The position numbers were made by a program, and so were the translations under genes. Of a stretch of 64,000 nt of DNA, positions 15,470 to 24,709 are shown piece by piece. How positions within the stretch are numbered: the first letter of the stretch is position 1; the number at the start of each line of letters is the position of its first letter. The DNA comes from Chitinophaga qingshengii (GTDB taxonomy: Bacteria; Bacteroidota; Bacteroidia; Chitinophagales; Chitinophagaceae), in assembly GCF_014529935.1 (NCBI RefSeq), contig NZ_JACVFC010000001.1, positions 124,001-188,000 on the forward strand, given 5' to 3'. The notes under the pieces were generated by a model, which ran no database searches, was not told the DNA's origin, and saw only the letters and a list, made by a program, of their open reading frames with translations.

Positions 15470-16966
15470 CTAGTTGTTGAGATTCGGATTGTTCTGTATC
15501 TCACTGAGCGGAATAGCGAATAGATAATAAGGGCTGTTAGGCACGAATGCGCTCTTATCCGGCAGTGTAAGCGTGCGATGCCCTACCCCGCGTACCGGTA
15601 TCACAGAACCGTCGGGCTGCCGCACATTGATAATGCTATCGCCGCCGTTGAAATTCTTAAACGGCTTTCTCACTACGGTACCGCCGGTACGAATAATATC
15701 TACCAGGGAAAATCCTTCGCCCCATAATTCCTTTCTTCTTTCCAGCAGGATACTATCGAGTACCTGACCGCCACCATTGTAAGGATGGGAACTTCTGACG
15801 GATCTTAATGCATTCAGGGCCTCTGCCGCTTTGGCGTTATTAGCCGTACGGGCATAACTTTCTGCTTCAATCAGGTACATCTCGGCAGACCGCATCAGCA
15901 CCACGTCGGCCACCTGGGCGCCGGGATCACGGAAACGGAATTTTTTATAGAGTAAGGCGCCCGGACCGGTAGTACTCCACTGGAACAAACGGAAACGTAC
16001 ATCAGTGCTGTCAAAATAGCCCTGGAACCAGGGATCAGCCTTGAAGCTTTTGTAGTAAGCCACCGGTGTAGATACGTCCAGGAAGTTGAAGGTAGAAGCA
16101 GCTACGTTCTGGTTGGGCGTTTGTGGCTGGCCCCAGATCCATTCCGGGTTGTTGACGTCGTTAAAACCTTTGTTGTAATCGTCGCCGGACATCAAAGAGT
16201 ACCCCTGACGGGCTGCCACAGCCGGATCGATGGCTTTAGCCGGCTGGTTGCTGTACAGGTAGGCCCGCGCCAGTAACCCATTGGCTACATTGGCATCGAT
16301 TTTAAACTTCTGCGTAGCATCGCGCTGGTAATCCGCCAGTAAAGGCAGCGCCGCTGTCAGATCGCTGATAGCCTGCTGATACACCTGCGTTACGCTGGAT
16401 CTGGGCTTGCCGGGTGTAGCCGGATTAGCCGGATCGGTGTAAATGGGAACGGATTTTCCGGTAGCACTGGTCGTAACACCGAAAGAATAAAATTCTGCCA
16501 GCGTCAGGTAGCACCAGCCCCGTAAAGCGGAGGCCTGGCCTTTCAGCAGTTTACGTTTGGCATCGTCACCGGGAACCTGGTCTATTTTAGACAGGAAGTT
16601 GTTGCAGTTATCGATGGTTTTGTACAGGATAGTCCAATAAGCGCTTACCCTGTTTTTGGTATTATCCGTCATTTCGATAAACGTATAGGAATCCCTGAAA
16701 CCATACGAAGTGGTGAGGGCCACATCGCTGCCCATCGCATCGCTGGTAAGGTCCAGCGATTTGATACCGGGTACCGCGAAGGTGAAGTAGGTTTCAAACA
16801 TATAGGCCCAGATACCGGTCAGCGCAGTGGATGCGTTGTCTACCGAATTAAACACCTGGTCATCGGGCACAGCATTGGTAGGCTTCGTATCCAGGAAGCT
16901 TTTGTTGCAGGCCGAAAGAATGGCTGCGGCGAATATAGCGATGAATAATAGTCTGTTCTTTTTCAT
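15470..16966 (-). CDS. SusD/RagB-family outer-membrane lipoprotein (pair 1)
   Basis: A surface lipoprotein that caps a SusC channel and binds the substrate, usually a glycan or peptide. It has 498 residues. The signal peptide and lipobox read MKKNRLLFIAIFAAAILSAC, followed by NKSFLDTKP, typical of RagB. SusD helical TPR regions are visible (ALRGWCYLTLAEFYSFGV; DVVLMRSAEMYLIEAESYAR near 345-364, and LLERRKELWGEGFSLVDIIRTG), with a C-terminal LTLPDKSAFVPNSPYYLFAIPLSEIQNNPNL. It lies 10 bases downstream of its SusC partner. No glycosidase, sulfatase or peptidase is in the same unit, so the substrate cannot be guessed. Confidence 0.93.
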   Translation of the reverse strand: MKKNRLLFIAIFAAAILSACNKSFLDTKPTNAVPDDQVFNSVDNASTALTGIWAYMFETYFTFAVPGIKSLDLTSDAMGSDVALTTSYGFRDSYTFIEMTDNTKNRVSAYWTILYKTIDNCNNFLSKIDQVPGDDAKRKLLKGQASALRGWCYLTLAEFYSFGVTTSATGKSVPIYTDPANPATPGKPRSSVTQVYQQAISDLTAALPLLADYQRDATQKFKIDANVANGLLARAYLYSNQPAKAIDPAVAARQGYSLMSGDDYNKGFNDVNNPEWIWGQPQTPNQNVAASTFNFLDVSTPVAYYKSFKADPWFQGYFDSTDVRFRLFQWSTTGPGALLYKKFRFRDPGAQVADVVLMRSAEMYLIEAESYARTANNAKAAEALNALRSVRSSHPYNGGGQVLDSILLERRKELWGEGFSLVDIIRTGGTVVRKPFKNFNGGDSIINVRQPDGSVIPVRGVGHRTLTLPDKSAFVPNSPYYLFAIPLSEIQNNPNLNN

Positions 16967-16976
16967 GACACAGTTT

Positions 16977-19900
16977 TTAGAAGCTCAGATTAAGACCGGC
17001 GGACACAGATTTTACAGCCGGGTAACGATAGTAGGTAGTACCGCCGACCGTTTGTTCAGGGTCCATGCCTTTGTGATTGTACAAAGTAAACAGGTTCTCT
17101 CCCTGTACATACACCGTGATATTGTTCAGGTGCGCCCGCTCCATCAATGTCTTGGGCAGCGTGTAGCTGAGGTTCAGCGTCTTTAGCCTGGCGTAGGTAG
17201 CATCGTACAGGAAACGGGTGGAAGTGCCCGTCCAGCTGGGCGCTACGGAATTCACCTGTGGTACGTCGGTATTACGGTTGGTTGGCGTCCAGGCATTAAG
17301 CACTTCGGTTGACCATGCACGGCCGGCAGCGCTACCCAGTCCCATCAGGAACGTATAGTCGTTGTCGAGCACTTTACCACCCAGGCTGTACACGATAAGG
17401 AATGACAGCGAGAAGTTTTTGTAAGTGAAAGTGTTGGTCAAACCGCCATACAGGTCCGGCAATGAAGAACCGGAATAATACAAGGAGGATGCAGCATAGT
17501 TACTGGTATCACCGATACTGCCATCCGGTTTCGTTACTTTCCAGAGCGGCGCACCGGTGTTGGGATCTACACCTGACCATTGACGGATAAAGAAATCATA
17601 AATGGATTTGCCTACCATTAATTTTTTGGTACCGCTGATGATTTCCTGTTGTGGCAGGCTGGTCACTTTGTTGCGATAATGGGTCATATTCAGATCGATG
17701 TTCCAGCTGAAATCTTTTGTTCGTATAGGCGTACCATGCAGGTTGATGTCTATACCGGTATTTTTCAGGGCGCCGATGTTTTCGTCTACAGAAGCGTAAC
17801 CGATAGAAGGCGGTTTAGGCCTGGAATACAACAGGTCCTGTGATTTGCGGACAAAGAACTCTGCACTACCGCCAAAACGATTGTCGAACATAGCCCAGTC
17901 CACCCCCAGGTTCAGGTTGAGGTTTGTTTCCCATTTCAGCAGGTTGTTGTACAGGTTTTCGCGGAAGGTACCACCCAAGCCCAGGTTGCTGTTCACAGAG
18001 TACAGTGGCAGGTAGTTGTAATAACGGGTAGGTCCCAGGTTATCGTTACCCTGTCCGCCGTAGCTGGCGCGCAGCGTCAGCAGGTTGAGCCAGGAACTGT
18101 TTTTCAGGAATGCTTCTTCCGTCATTTTCCAGGAGGCGCCTACAGACCAGAAAGTACCCCAGCGGCGGTCGGGAGCGAAGCGGGAGGAGCCATCACGGCG
18201 AAGGGAAGCGGAGAAGAAATATTTGTTACTATAATCGTATTCCGCTCTGCCGAGATAGCTGCTTTGCCGGTAGGAATCGGAGTATCCTTCGAAGCCGCCG
18301 ATCAGGGCTGCATCAGAAGGCTCATCAATGCCGGGAACGGAAAATCCGGACTTATTGCCTTGCAGATAAGTGTACTGGTATTTATAGGCTTCCTGACCGA
18401 GCAACACATTCAGGTGATGTTTTTCATCGAAGGTAGTTTCGTAAGTCAGGATGTTGTTGAATGTCCAGCTGAAAGTACGGTAGTTGCCTTTTACCACGGT
18501 ACCGCCTACTTCGGCATCGAAACCGAGGGTGGGATTTGTATAGTCGTGCCCTACGCGGGTAGAGTAATCGGCGTTATAGCTGGTTTTAAATTTCAGGCCT
18601 TTATAAAGTGTTGCTTCGGCGTATACGCGGGCGGATACGTCGTCGCGGATGGTATCGTGTTTATCGATGCCGGAAGTTTGTACCAGGTTGGTCCTGGGGT
18701 TGGCCGGATCGGGACGGTAATCGCCATAGTCGAAGATGCGGCCGCCTTTGGCATCCAGCAGATAAGCGCCGGTATTGGGATCGCGCTGATAAACAGGGTA
18801 CATAGGTCCCATGAGCCGGCCGTAATTGACGTAGTTGTCGCTGCGGCTATCTTCAGAAGGAGGCGCCTGCTGATCGGAATGGGTGGCGTTGAGGTTGAGG
18901 CCTACTTTCAACCATTTACGCGCATCAATGTCTATATTGGAGCGTACGGTATACCGTTTAAAACCGGAGCCGAGGTAAATGCCCTGGTCATCGAGATAAC
19001 CGCCGGAGATAAAGTAGCGGGTTTTATCCGTTGCGCCGCTGATGGCCACATTGGCCTCCGTACGGTGACCGGTACGCTGCATTGCTTTGTTCCAATCATC
19101 GTTCCACAGCGGTTTAGCGCCGGCCACCAGTTTACCGTCGGTACCTACCGGCTGCGGGAAAGCGCTGCCATAGGGATTGATGCCCAGGTTGTCCACCAGG
19201 TCGCGGCTGGCATCCCTGGCGGCTGTAACGGAATCTGAGCTCATCAGGTTTTCGTTGAACAACGCGCGCCAGAACATAGGGAAGTACTGATCGGTAGACA
19301 TCCTGTCATAATCTTTTACCGCTCTTTTGGAGAAACCCTGACTAACGCGAACGTCTATATTACTGCCTTTGGCTTTTCCTTTTTTAGTAGTGATGATGAT
19401 GACACCGTTGGCGCCCCGGGAGCCGTACAATGCAGCAGAGGCCGCGTCTTTCAGCACGCTGATGGATTCAATATCGTAAGGATTGATAGCACTGAGGTTA
19501 CCACCATAAGGTACCCCGTCTACTACATATAATGGGTCTGCGGAAGCATTGATAGAGCCTACCCCGCGAATACGGATGGTAGCGTCAGAACCCGGCTGTC
19601 CGCTCTGGGAGGCGCTTTGCACGCCGGGAGCGAGACCTTGTAAGGCTTTGGTAATGCTGGATACCTGGCGGTTTTCCAGTTCGGCGCCTTTTATCTGCGA
19701 TACAGAGCCCGTATAGGAGCTCTTTTTAGCCGTACCATAGGCGATCACCACTACTTCATCGATGTCTTTCCCGGATGATTGCAGGGAGATGGTTATGGGA
19801 GCAGTACTGACAGGTACTTCCTGCGGTGTCATGCCTACGTAACTGATGACCAGTGTAGTGGCGGCAGGATCGGTTACTTCCAGCCGGAAAGTGCCGTCAG

Positions 19901-20063
19901 GACCGGTTAACACCCCTTTCGTCGTTCCTTTGATAACGATGGTGGCGCCGGGCAACGGCTCTTTGTCTTTAGCCGAGAGCACGGTACCTGTAACGGTACG
20001 TACCTGCGCAAATGCTGCCAGTGGGCCCAGCAACAGTAAAATAATCAGCAATCGTTGTAACAT
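16977..20063 (-). CDS. SusC/RagA-family TonB-linked outer-membrane transporter (pair 1)
   Basis: A TonB-dependent outer-membrane channel, 1028 residues from the ATG at 20063. The longer frame begins 21 codons upstream of a good signal peptide (MLQRLLIILLLLGPLAAFAQ). After it come the carboxypeptidase-like domain (VTGTVLSAKDKEPLPGATIVIKG), the plug with the SusC signatures (QGLAPGVQ, DPLYVVDGVPYGG, ISVLKDAASAALYGSRGANGVI) and a beta-barrel ending in aromatic SAGLNLSF. There is no STN domain before the carboxypeptidase-like domain, so it should not signal to a FecR anti-sigma factor. A phylum-type promoter lies about 317 bases upstream. Confidence 0.94.
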   Translation of the reverse strand: MLQRLLIILLLLGPLAAFAQVRTVTGTVLSAKDKEPLPGATIVIKGTTKGVLTGPDGTFRLEVTDPAATTLVISYVGMTPQEVPVSTAPITISLQSSGKDIDEVVVIAYGTAKKSSYTGSVSQIKGAELENRQVSSITKALQGLAPGVQSASQSGQPGSDATIRIRGVGSINASADPLYVVDGVPYGGNLSAINPYDIESISVLKDAASAALYGSRGANGVIIITTKKGKAKGSNIDVRVSQGFSKRAVKDYDRMSTDQYFPMFWRALFNENLMSSDSVTAARDASRDLVDNLGINPYGSAFPQPVGTDGKLVAGAKPLWNDDWNKAMQRTGHRTEANVAISGATDKTRYFISGGYLDDQGIYLGSGFKRYTVRSNIDIDARKWLKVGLNLNATHSDQQAPPSEDSRSDNYVNYGRLMGPMYPVYQRDPNTGAYLLDAKGGRIFDYGDYRPDPANPRTNLVQTSGIDKHDTIRDDVSARVYAEATLYKGLKFKTSYNADYSTRVGHDYTNPTLGFDAEVGGTVVKGNYRTFSWTFNNILTYETTFDEKHHLNVLLGQEAYKYQYTYLQGNKSGFSVPGIDEPSDAALIGGFEGYSDSYRQSSYLGRAEYDYSNKYFFSASLRRDGSSRFAPDRRWGTFWSVGASWKMTEEAFLKNSSWLNLLTLRASYGGQGNDNLGPTRYYNYLPLYSVNSNLGLGGTFRENLYNNLLKWETNLNLNLGVDWAMFDNRFGGSAEFFVRKSQDLLYSRPKPPSIGYASVDENIGALKNTGIDINLHGTPIRTKDFSWNIDLNMTHYRNKVTSLPQQEIISGTKKLMVGKSIYDFFIRQWSGVDPNTGAPLWKVTKPDGSIGDTSNYAASSLYYSGSSLPDLYGGLTNTFTYKNFSLSFLIVYSLGGKVLDNDYTFLMGLGSAAGRAWSTEVLNAWTPTNRNTDVPQVNSVAPSWTGTSTRFLYDATYARLKTLNLSYTLPKTLMERAHLNNITVYVQGENLFTLYNHKGMDPEQTVGGTTYYRYPAVKSVSAGLNLSF

Positions 20064-20647
20064 AAGTTCTATGTTGATTGGTTTAGAGAACGAATGAAGG
20101 CAATAGCAAGCCCCTACCTGCTGCAAGCAGATAACACCGGCTAAGCCTCCCTGTATGGTTTGTACTGTGACAGTTAACTTCCGGAATCAGTAAATGTTGC
20201 TGTAACCTGTTGTTTCGGAAGTGCTGTTATGCAGATAGCGATTTGATATTTAATTACAGCAACAACAACTTTGGTTGATGCCCTGAAGGAGCTGGCTCGT
20301 TTGTTCCATCATTCGGTTTCCTGGTTTGTTTAGCAATGGTTTTTTTGATATTCTACTAATCCTATAGACTAATGGGACGCAAAGCTATGGTGTTTGCATG
20401 TAAACAACAAAAGAAATGTTAAAATAGTTGAGCTATGATGGTCATGATTATTGCTGATTACGCTGATGATTTGGAAACGATGGTTACTTAAAACAGCCTA
20501 CCCTTATAGCTATCAGGGTGTTTATCATGATAATATTTTTTTTCTGAAGAGGAGGATTATCATCTTATATTTTTTTGAAGATGATCCCCTGTTGTTGTTT
20601 TTCAGGGAGACGGCTATCTGCTATTGATATGATATGGAGGAAGATAA
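20064..20647. other. Long leader/promoter region upstream of susC1
   Basis: A 584-base gap between susC1 and the AspT-like transporter gene, both on the minus strand. It holds a good minus-strand promoter at 20380-20411, which leaves a 5' leader of about 310 bases for susC. Nearer the transporter gene are a 12-base perfect palindrome TTATCATGATAA (20522-20533) and a hairpin ATCATCTT/AAGATGAT (20559-20566 with 20578-20585) that may end the transporter transcript. No ORF is convincing. Confidence 0.55.
20380..20411 (-). promoter_or_regulatory. Bacteroidota-type promoter for susCD pair 1
   Basis: On the minus strand TTTG (20411-20408), a 20-base spacer and TAGCTTTG (20387-20380) match the phylum consensus TTTG-N19-20-TAnnTTTG exactly. 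Transcription would start near 20373, giving a leader of about 310 bases before the susC ATG. Confidence 0.65.
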
Positions 20648-22363
20648 TCAGCCTTTGTGCATCAACAGGACAATGATGACACCGGAGGTGGTTAATGTGA
20701 TATTAGCCACTGCATAGGCTACCGTATAACCGAGCGCAGGTACTTTACTGTTAAGTGCATCCTGCACCGCCAGTAAAGGGGCCGACTCATCGTGCGCACC
20801 GGCACAGGCGCCCAGCCCGATGGCCGGATGAAATTTGAAGACGTACTTAGAGAGAAATAATGCCACTACCATGGGCAACAGGCTTAAAACCATGCCTGCC
20901 ACAAACAACGTCAGGCCTTCCTGTTTGAGGCCCAGAAGAAAACCATCGCTGGCGGTAAGTCCCACAATAGCAATGAACACATGCAAACCGAGTTTGGTTA
21001 ATACCCATTGGGAAGAAGGCGGGATATACCCGAAACGGGGATTTACACTTCGCAGCCAGCCAAAGAACAGACCGGCAATCAGCGCACCGCCGCTGGTACT
21101 CAGTTCCACCGGCACATTGCCGATGCGTACGCTCATAGCGCCCACCAGGGTACCCAATACGATACCGCCTGCCAGGTATGGGATATCCGTTTCCACTCCT
21201 ACCCTTTCTTTAAAACCCAGCAGCGGCACCGCCAGGTCCAGTTCTTCCTGTATGCCCACCAGTTCGGCTACATCACCCTTTTGTACAATGGTATTGGCTT
21301 GTAACGGCATTTCTATACCGGCACGGGTAATTTTCCGGACACTGATGCCGTGCAGTTGCGGCTGCCGCACCAATAGTTTAATAGCCTTGTTACAGGCTGT
21401 TTTTTTGCTGATCACCACATTGACTGTCTGCACCGGAAAGGTGAGCAAGTCTGCGTCCGCTACCTCTTTGCCCAGCAAATCGCCGGAAGCGATGGCGGCG
21501 GACCGCTGTCCGCCTACGGCAATAATATCGCCGGGACGTATCACAAAATCGGGCGGCGTGGCCATGATCTCACCCTGACGTCTTACCCGCAACAGGTACA
21601 ATACTCTTTTTTTACGACGGAAAAGCGCTTCTATCTCCCCGACAGATTTACCTCCATCCGCTACCAGCTCATTATTGACCAGGTATGCCCGGAAAGCTAC
21701 ATGATCGTAAGCCGTCTTAATATCACCATCTTCTTCTGCGTTCGCATCTTTGAGCGTGGCTTCCAGCTTGCGGGTCTCTTCTATCAGTTTCTCCCGGCTA
21801 CCCGACATAAACCAGGGACCAATCACCGACAGGAACCAGCTGGTACCGGCAGTTCCAAAGATGTAGGTCACCGCATAGGCGACCGGTATCTGGTTGATCA
21901 GCCGGTCCTTGTCCGCCAGGCTGATATTGAGTTCATTGATGGTATTGGATGCCACGCCGATAATAGCGGAGCAGGTGTTGGCGCCGGACATAAGGCCGGC
22001 GGAAGTGCCGGTATCAAACCGCAGTATAGACGCAATAGCCCAGCAGAAAAAGAGACTACTGCAACATACAATAAAAGAGAATGCAGCGATGGGGAGACCA
22101 TCTTTTTTTAGTCCCTGGAAAAACTGGGGACCGATACTATACCCGGTACAAAAGAGGAACAGCAGGAAAAAAACGGATTTCGCAGCGCCGGGGATCTGGA
22201 TATGGATGCCACCAATGACTATACCCACCAGCAGCACCCCGGTAACGGTGCCCAGTGTAAAACCCCTGATACGTAATTTACCCAGGAGAAAACCAATGAG
22301 CAGGGTTAACATGACAGCGATTTCCGGGTATTTCTGGAGCGTTTCAAATAGCCAGGTAAGCAT
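20648..22363 (-). CDS. AspT/YidE-type transporter with two RCK_C (TrkA-C) domains
   Basis: An inner-membrane transporter of the aspartate:alanine exchanger family, 571 residues from the ATG at 22363. Membrane segments at about 5-185 and 385-570 flank a central cytoplasmic part with two TrkA-C-like domains (VLYLLRVRRQGEI..IRPGDIIAVGG and ISVRKITRAGIEMP..IVQKGDVAELVG). The repeated signature glycine-rich helices are visible (GANTCSAIIGVASNTI and GACAGAHDESAPLL). A longer frame with 24 extra, polar residues overlaps the rnhA stop and is less likely. The substrate is unknown; dicarboxylates or amino acids are typical. It lies 55 bases after rnhA on the same strand. Confidence 0.88.
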   Translation of the reverse strand: MLTWLFETLQKYPEIAVMLTLLIGFLLGKLRIRGFTLGTVTGVLLVGIVIGGIHIQIPGAAKSVFFLLFLFCTGYSIGPQFFQGLKKDGLPIAAFSFIVCCSSLFFCWAIASILRFDTGTSAGLMSGANTCSAIIGVASNTINELNISLADKDRLINQIPVAYAVTYIFGTAGTSWFLSVIGPWFMSGSREKLIEETRKLEATLKDANAEEDGDIKTAYDHVAFRAYLVNNELVADGGKSVGEIEALFRRKKRVLYLLRVRRQGEIMATPPDFVIRPGDIIAVGGQRSAAIASGDLLGKEVADADLLTFPVQTVNVVISKKTACNKAIKLLVRQPQLHGISVRKITRAGIEMPLQANTIVQKGDVAELVGIQEELDLAVPLLGFKERVGVETDIPYLAGGIVLGTLVGAMSVRIGNVPVELSTSGGALIAGLFFGWLRSVNPRFGYIPPSSQWVLTKLGLHVFIAIVGLTASDGFLLGLKQEGLTLFVAGMVLSLLPMVVALFLSKYVFKFHPAIGLGACAGAHDESAPLLAVQDALNSKVPALGYTVAYAVANITLTTSGVIIVLLMHKG

Positions 22364-22418
22364 AAACGAAGTTTTTCCGTTTATATTACAATCCGGGCTG
22401 TCAGTTGGTTCGCGATGG

Positions 22419-22877
22419 TTAGTTTCCGCTTTCAAAGCCCTGGTCTATCAACCAGTTGCCGCTGTCTGCTGCCGCTGTAGCCAGTTCATCGCAGCGATTA
22501 TTGAGCGGGTTGCTGGCATGGCCTTTCACCCACTGCATTTTCACTTTATGTTTACGGTAGAGCGGTATAAACCGCATCCACAGGTCTTTATTCTTTTTAT
22601 CTTTAAACCCGGTTTTTACCCAGCTCCATATCCATCCTTTTTCGATGCTGTCTACCACATACTTACTGTCGGTAAAAATGGTTACCGCCAGTCCATCTTT
22701 TTTTAAGGCTTCCAGGGCGGTGATCACCGCCAGCAGCTCCATCCGGTTGTTAGTCGTTTTACGATACCCTTGTGATAACTCCTTACGGACGCTACCCCAT
22801 AACAATACCACGCCGTAACCACCAGGACCGGGATTACCGCGGGAGGCGCCATCCGTATATATCTGCAATTCTGCCAT
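22419..22877 (-). CDS. rnhA: Ribonuclease HI
   Basis: Cleaves the RNA strand of RNA:DNA hybrids in R-loops and primer removal. From the ATG at 22877 it has 152 residues. The catalytic set D9, E47, D70 and D130 plus H120 fits the E. coli positions (10, 48, 70, 134, 124). YTDGASRGNPG and MELLAVITALEAL are hallmark sequences. The longer frame needs a TTG at 22886 and adds only three residues. It includes the basic-protrusion region (SIEKGWIWSWVKTGFKDKKNKDLW). A long octamer-period palindrome lies immediately upstream. Confidence 0.96.
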   Translation of the reverse strand: MAELQIYTDGASRGNPGPGGYGVVLLWGSVRKELSQGYRKTTNNRMELLAVITALEALKKDGLAVTIFTDSKYVVDSIEKGWIWSWVKTGFKDKKNKDLWMRFIPLYRKHKVKMQWVKGHASNPLNNRCDELATAAADSGNWLIDQGFESGN

Positions 22878-22895
22878 AGCGCGCAAAGATAGTGT

Positions 22896-23018
22896 TCATT
22901 TGGTTATTTTGTCATTTGGCTATTTTGATATTTATTCATTTGGATATTTGGTTATTTTATTGGTTCCATGCGTAATATTGGCACCAATAAAATAACCAAA
23001 TATCCAAATGAATAAATA
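22896..23018. repeat. 35-bp perfect inverted repeat with eight tandem octamers
   Basis: From 22896 to 22959 eight consecutive 8-base units can be read (consensus nYATTTKG; for example TCATTTGG three times and CTATTTTG). The arms 22929-22963 and 22984-23018 are perfect reverse complements with a 20-base loop. The right arm ends just before the stop codon of the acyl-CoA carboxylase gene (23020-23022). It separates that gene from rnhA, both minus strand. Confidence 0.85.
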
Positions 23019-23019
23019 A

Positions 23020-24657
23020 TCAGACCTGGAAAACGCCCACGTTAAACGCCTGTTCTACCGGCGCGTTATTGGCAGCTTTAATACTTTCCGCAATATGGCT
23101 GCGGGTATCGGCAGGATCAATGATATCATCTACCCAGAGGCGGGCAGCAGCATAATAAGGAGTTGTCTGGCTGTTGTATTTATCTGTGATTTCCTTCAGC
23201 AGGCGGGTTTCCTCTTCCGGAGTGATCTCCTGTCCTTTTGCTTTGAGGGAAGCCACCTGTATCTGCAACAATGTTTTCGCCGCCTGTTCACCGCCCATCA
23301 CCGCTATTTTAGCCGAAGGCCAGGCGAAGATAAAGCGTGGATCATAGGCTTTACCGCACATAGCGTAGTTACCGGCGCCGTAAGAGTTACCGATGATGAT
23401 AGTGATTTTAGGCACGACAGAGTTAGATACCGCATTCACCAGTTTAGCGCCGTCTTTAATGATACCCGCGTGTTCACTGCGACTACCCACCATAAAACCG
23501 GTGACATCCTGGAGGAATACCAGCGGTATTTTTTTCTGGTTGCAGTTCATGATAAACCGGGCCGCCTTGTCGGCGCTGTCGTTATAGATAACGCCGCCCA
23601 TCTGCATTTCCCCTTTGCGGCTCTTTACCATTTTACGCTGGTTAGCTACAATGCCTACCGCCCAGCCATCGATGCGGGCGTAGCCACAGAGGATACTTTT
23701 ACCGTAGTCCTGTTTGTATTGGTCAAAGGCCGAGTGATCGACGAGGCGGTGAATGATCTCCAGCATATCATACGGACGGCTGCTATCGGCCGGCAGTATG
23801 CTGTTCAGCTCCGCTTCCGGCAGGGCTGGCGGTGCAGGCGCAATGCGGTCGAAGCCGGCAGAGGGTCCCTGTCCTATTTTGCTGACGATCCTTTTAATCT
23901 GGTCCAGGCATTCCTCATCCGTTTTGAATTTATAGTCCGCGATACCGGATATTTCGGTATGAGTGACAGCACCGCCTAACGTTTCCGCATCTACGTCTTC
24001 CCCGATAGCCGCTTTCACCAGGTAGGGACCGGCGAGGAAGATTGAACCGTTGCCTTCTACCATCAGTACTTCATCGCTCATGATGGGCAGGTAAGCGCCA
24101 CCCGCCACGCAGCTGCCCATTACAGCGGCTATTTGCGTGATGCCCATCGCGCTCATGCGGGCATTGTTGCGGAAGATGCGGCCAAAGTGTTCTTTATCGG
24201 GGAATATCTCATCCTGCATAGGCAGGAATACTCCGGCGCTGTCTACCAGGTAGATCACCGGAAGATGATTTTCCATGGCTATTTCCTGCAGGCGCAGGTT
24301 CTTTTTGCCGGTCATGGGAAACCAGGCGCCGGCTTTTACCGTCATGTCGTTGGCTACGATCATACACTGGCGGCCGCTTACATAACCGATGCCACCAACT
24401 GTACCGGCGGCGGGGCAACCACCATATTCGGGGTACATTTCATAAGCGGCAAAGGCTCCGATTTCAATAAAGGGCGTGTCTTTGTCTATCAGATATTGAA
24501 TACGTTCCCTGGCTGTCAGTTTGCCGCGCTGGCGAACCTTCTCAAGGCTTTTTTTTCCGCCGCCCTGTTCAATGGTTCCCAGGCGCTGCTTCATCGTACT
24601 TATAGCCAGTCTCATGGCATCTTCGTTCTTGTTCGTTTCCAGATCCACTTGGTTCAT
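23020..24657 (-). CDS. Acyl-CoA carboxylase carboxyltransferase beta subunit (methylcrotonyl/propionyl-CoA type)
   Basis: A biotin-dependent carboxyltransferase of 545 residues. Both crotonase-fold halves are present: the N-half with GKLTARERIQYLIDKDTPFIE, YVSGRQCMIVANDMTVKAG and DSAGVFLPMQDEIFPD, the C-half with PLVFLQDVTGFMVGS and IIIGNSYGAGNYAMCGKAYDPRF. The MQDEIFPDKEHFGRIFRN and NSYGAGNYAM patterns favour a methylcrotonyl-CoA carboxylase beta-like subunit (leucine breakdown) over propionyl-CoA, but I cannot exclude the latter. No alpha/biotin-carboxylase subunit is adjacent in the window. The end abuts a 35-bp inverted repeat. Confidence 0.93.
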   Translation of the reverse strand: MNQVDLETNKNEDAMRLAISTMKQRLGTIEQGGGKKSLEKVRQRGKLTARERIQYLIDKDTPFIEIGAFAAYEMYPEYGGCPAAGTVGGIGYVSGRQCMIVANDMTVKAGAWFPMTGKKNLRLQEIAMENHLPVIYLVDSAGVFLPMQDEIFPDKEHFGRIFRNNARMSAMGITQIAAVMGSCVAGGAYLPIMSDEVLMVEGNGSIFLAGPYLVKAAIGEDVDAETLGGAVTHTEISGIADYKFKTDEECLDQIKRIVSKIGQGPSAGFDRIAPAPPALPEAELNSILPADSSRPYDMLEIIHRLVDHSAFDQYKQDYGKSILCGYARIDGWAVGIVANQRKMVKSRKGEMQMGGVIYNDSADKAARFIMNCNQKKIPLVFLQDVTGFMVGSRSEHAGIIKDGAKLVNAVSNSVVPKITIIIGNSYGAGNYAMCGKAYDPRFIFAWPSAKIAVMGGEQAAKTLLQIQVASLKAKGQEITPEEETRLLKEITDKYNSQTTPYYAAARLWVDDIIDPADTRSHIAESIKAANNAPVEQAFNVGVFQV

Positions 24658-24709
24658 AACGTTTGGGTTTTACTTTAAAAATACCGACAAATAAGTTAAA
24701 TTACGAATT

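Noticed and set aside
18264..19238. 324-codon plus-strand ORF opposite susC1
   Set aside because: Antisense of the SusC barrel; no recognisable domain and no independent start signal.
15470..20063. Polysaccharide utilisation locus interpretation for SusCD pair 1
   Set aside because: No glycosidase, lyase, sulfatase or peptidase lies in or next to the operon; the substrate stays unknown.
22896..23018. CRISPR array interpretation of the tandem octamers
   Set aside because: Units are 8 bases, contiguous and degenerate; no spacers of uniform length, no cas genes.
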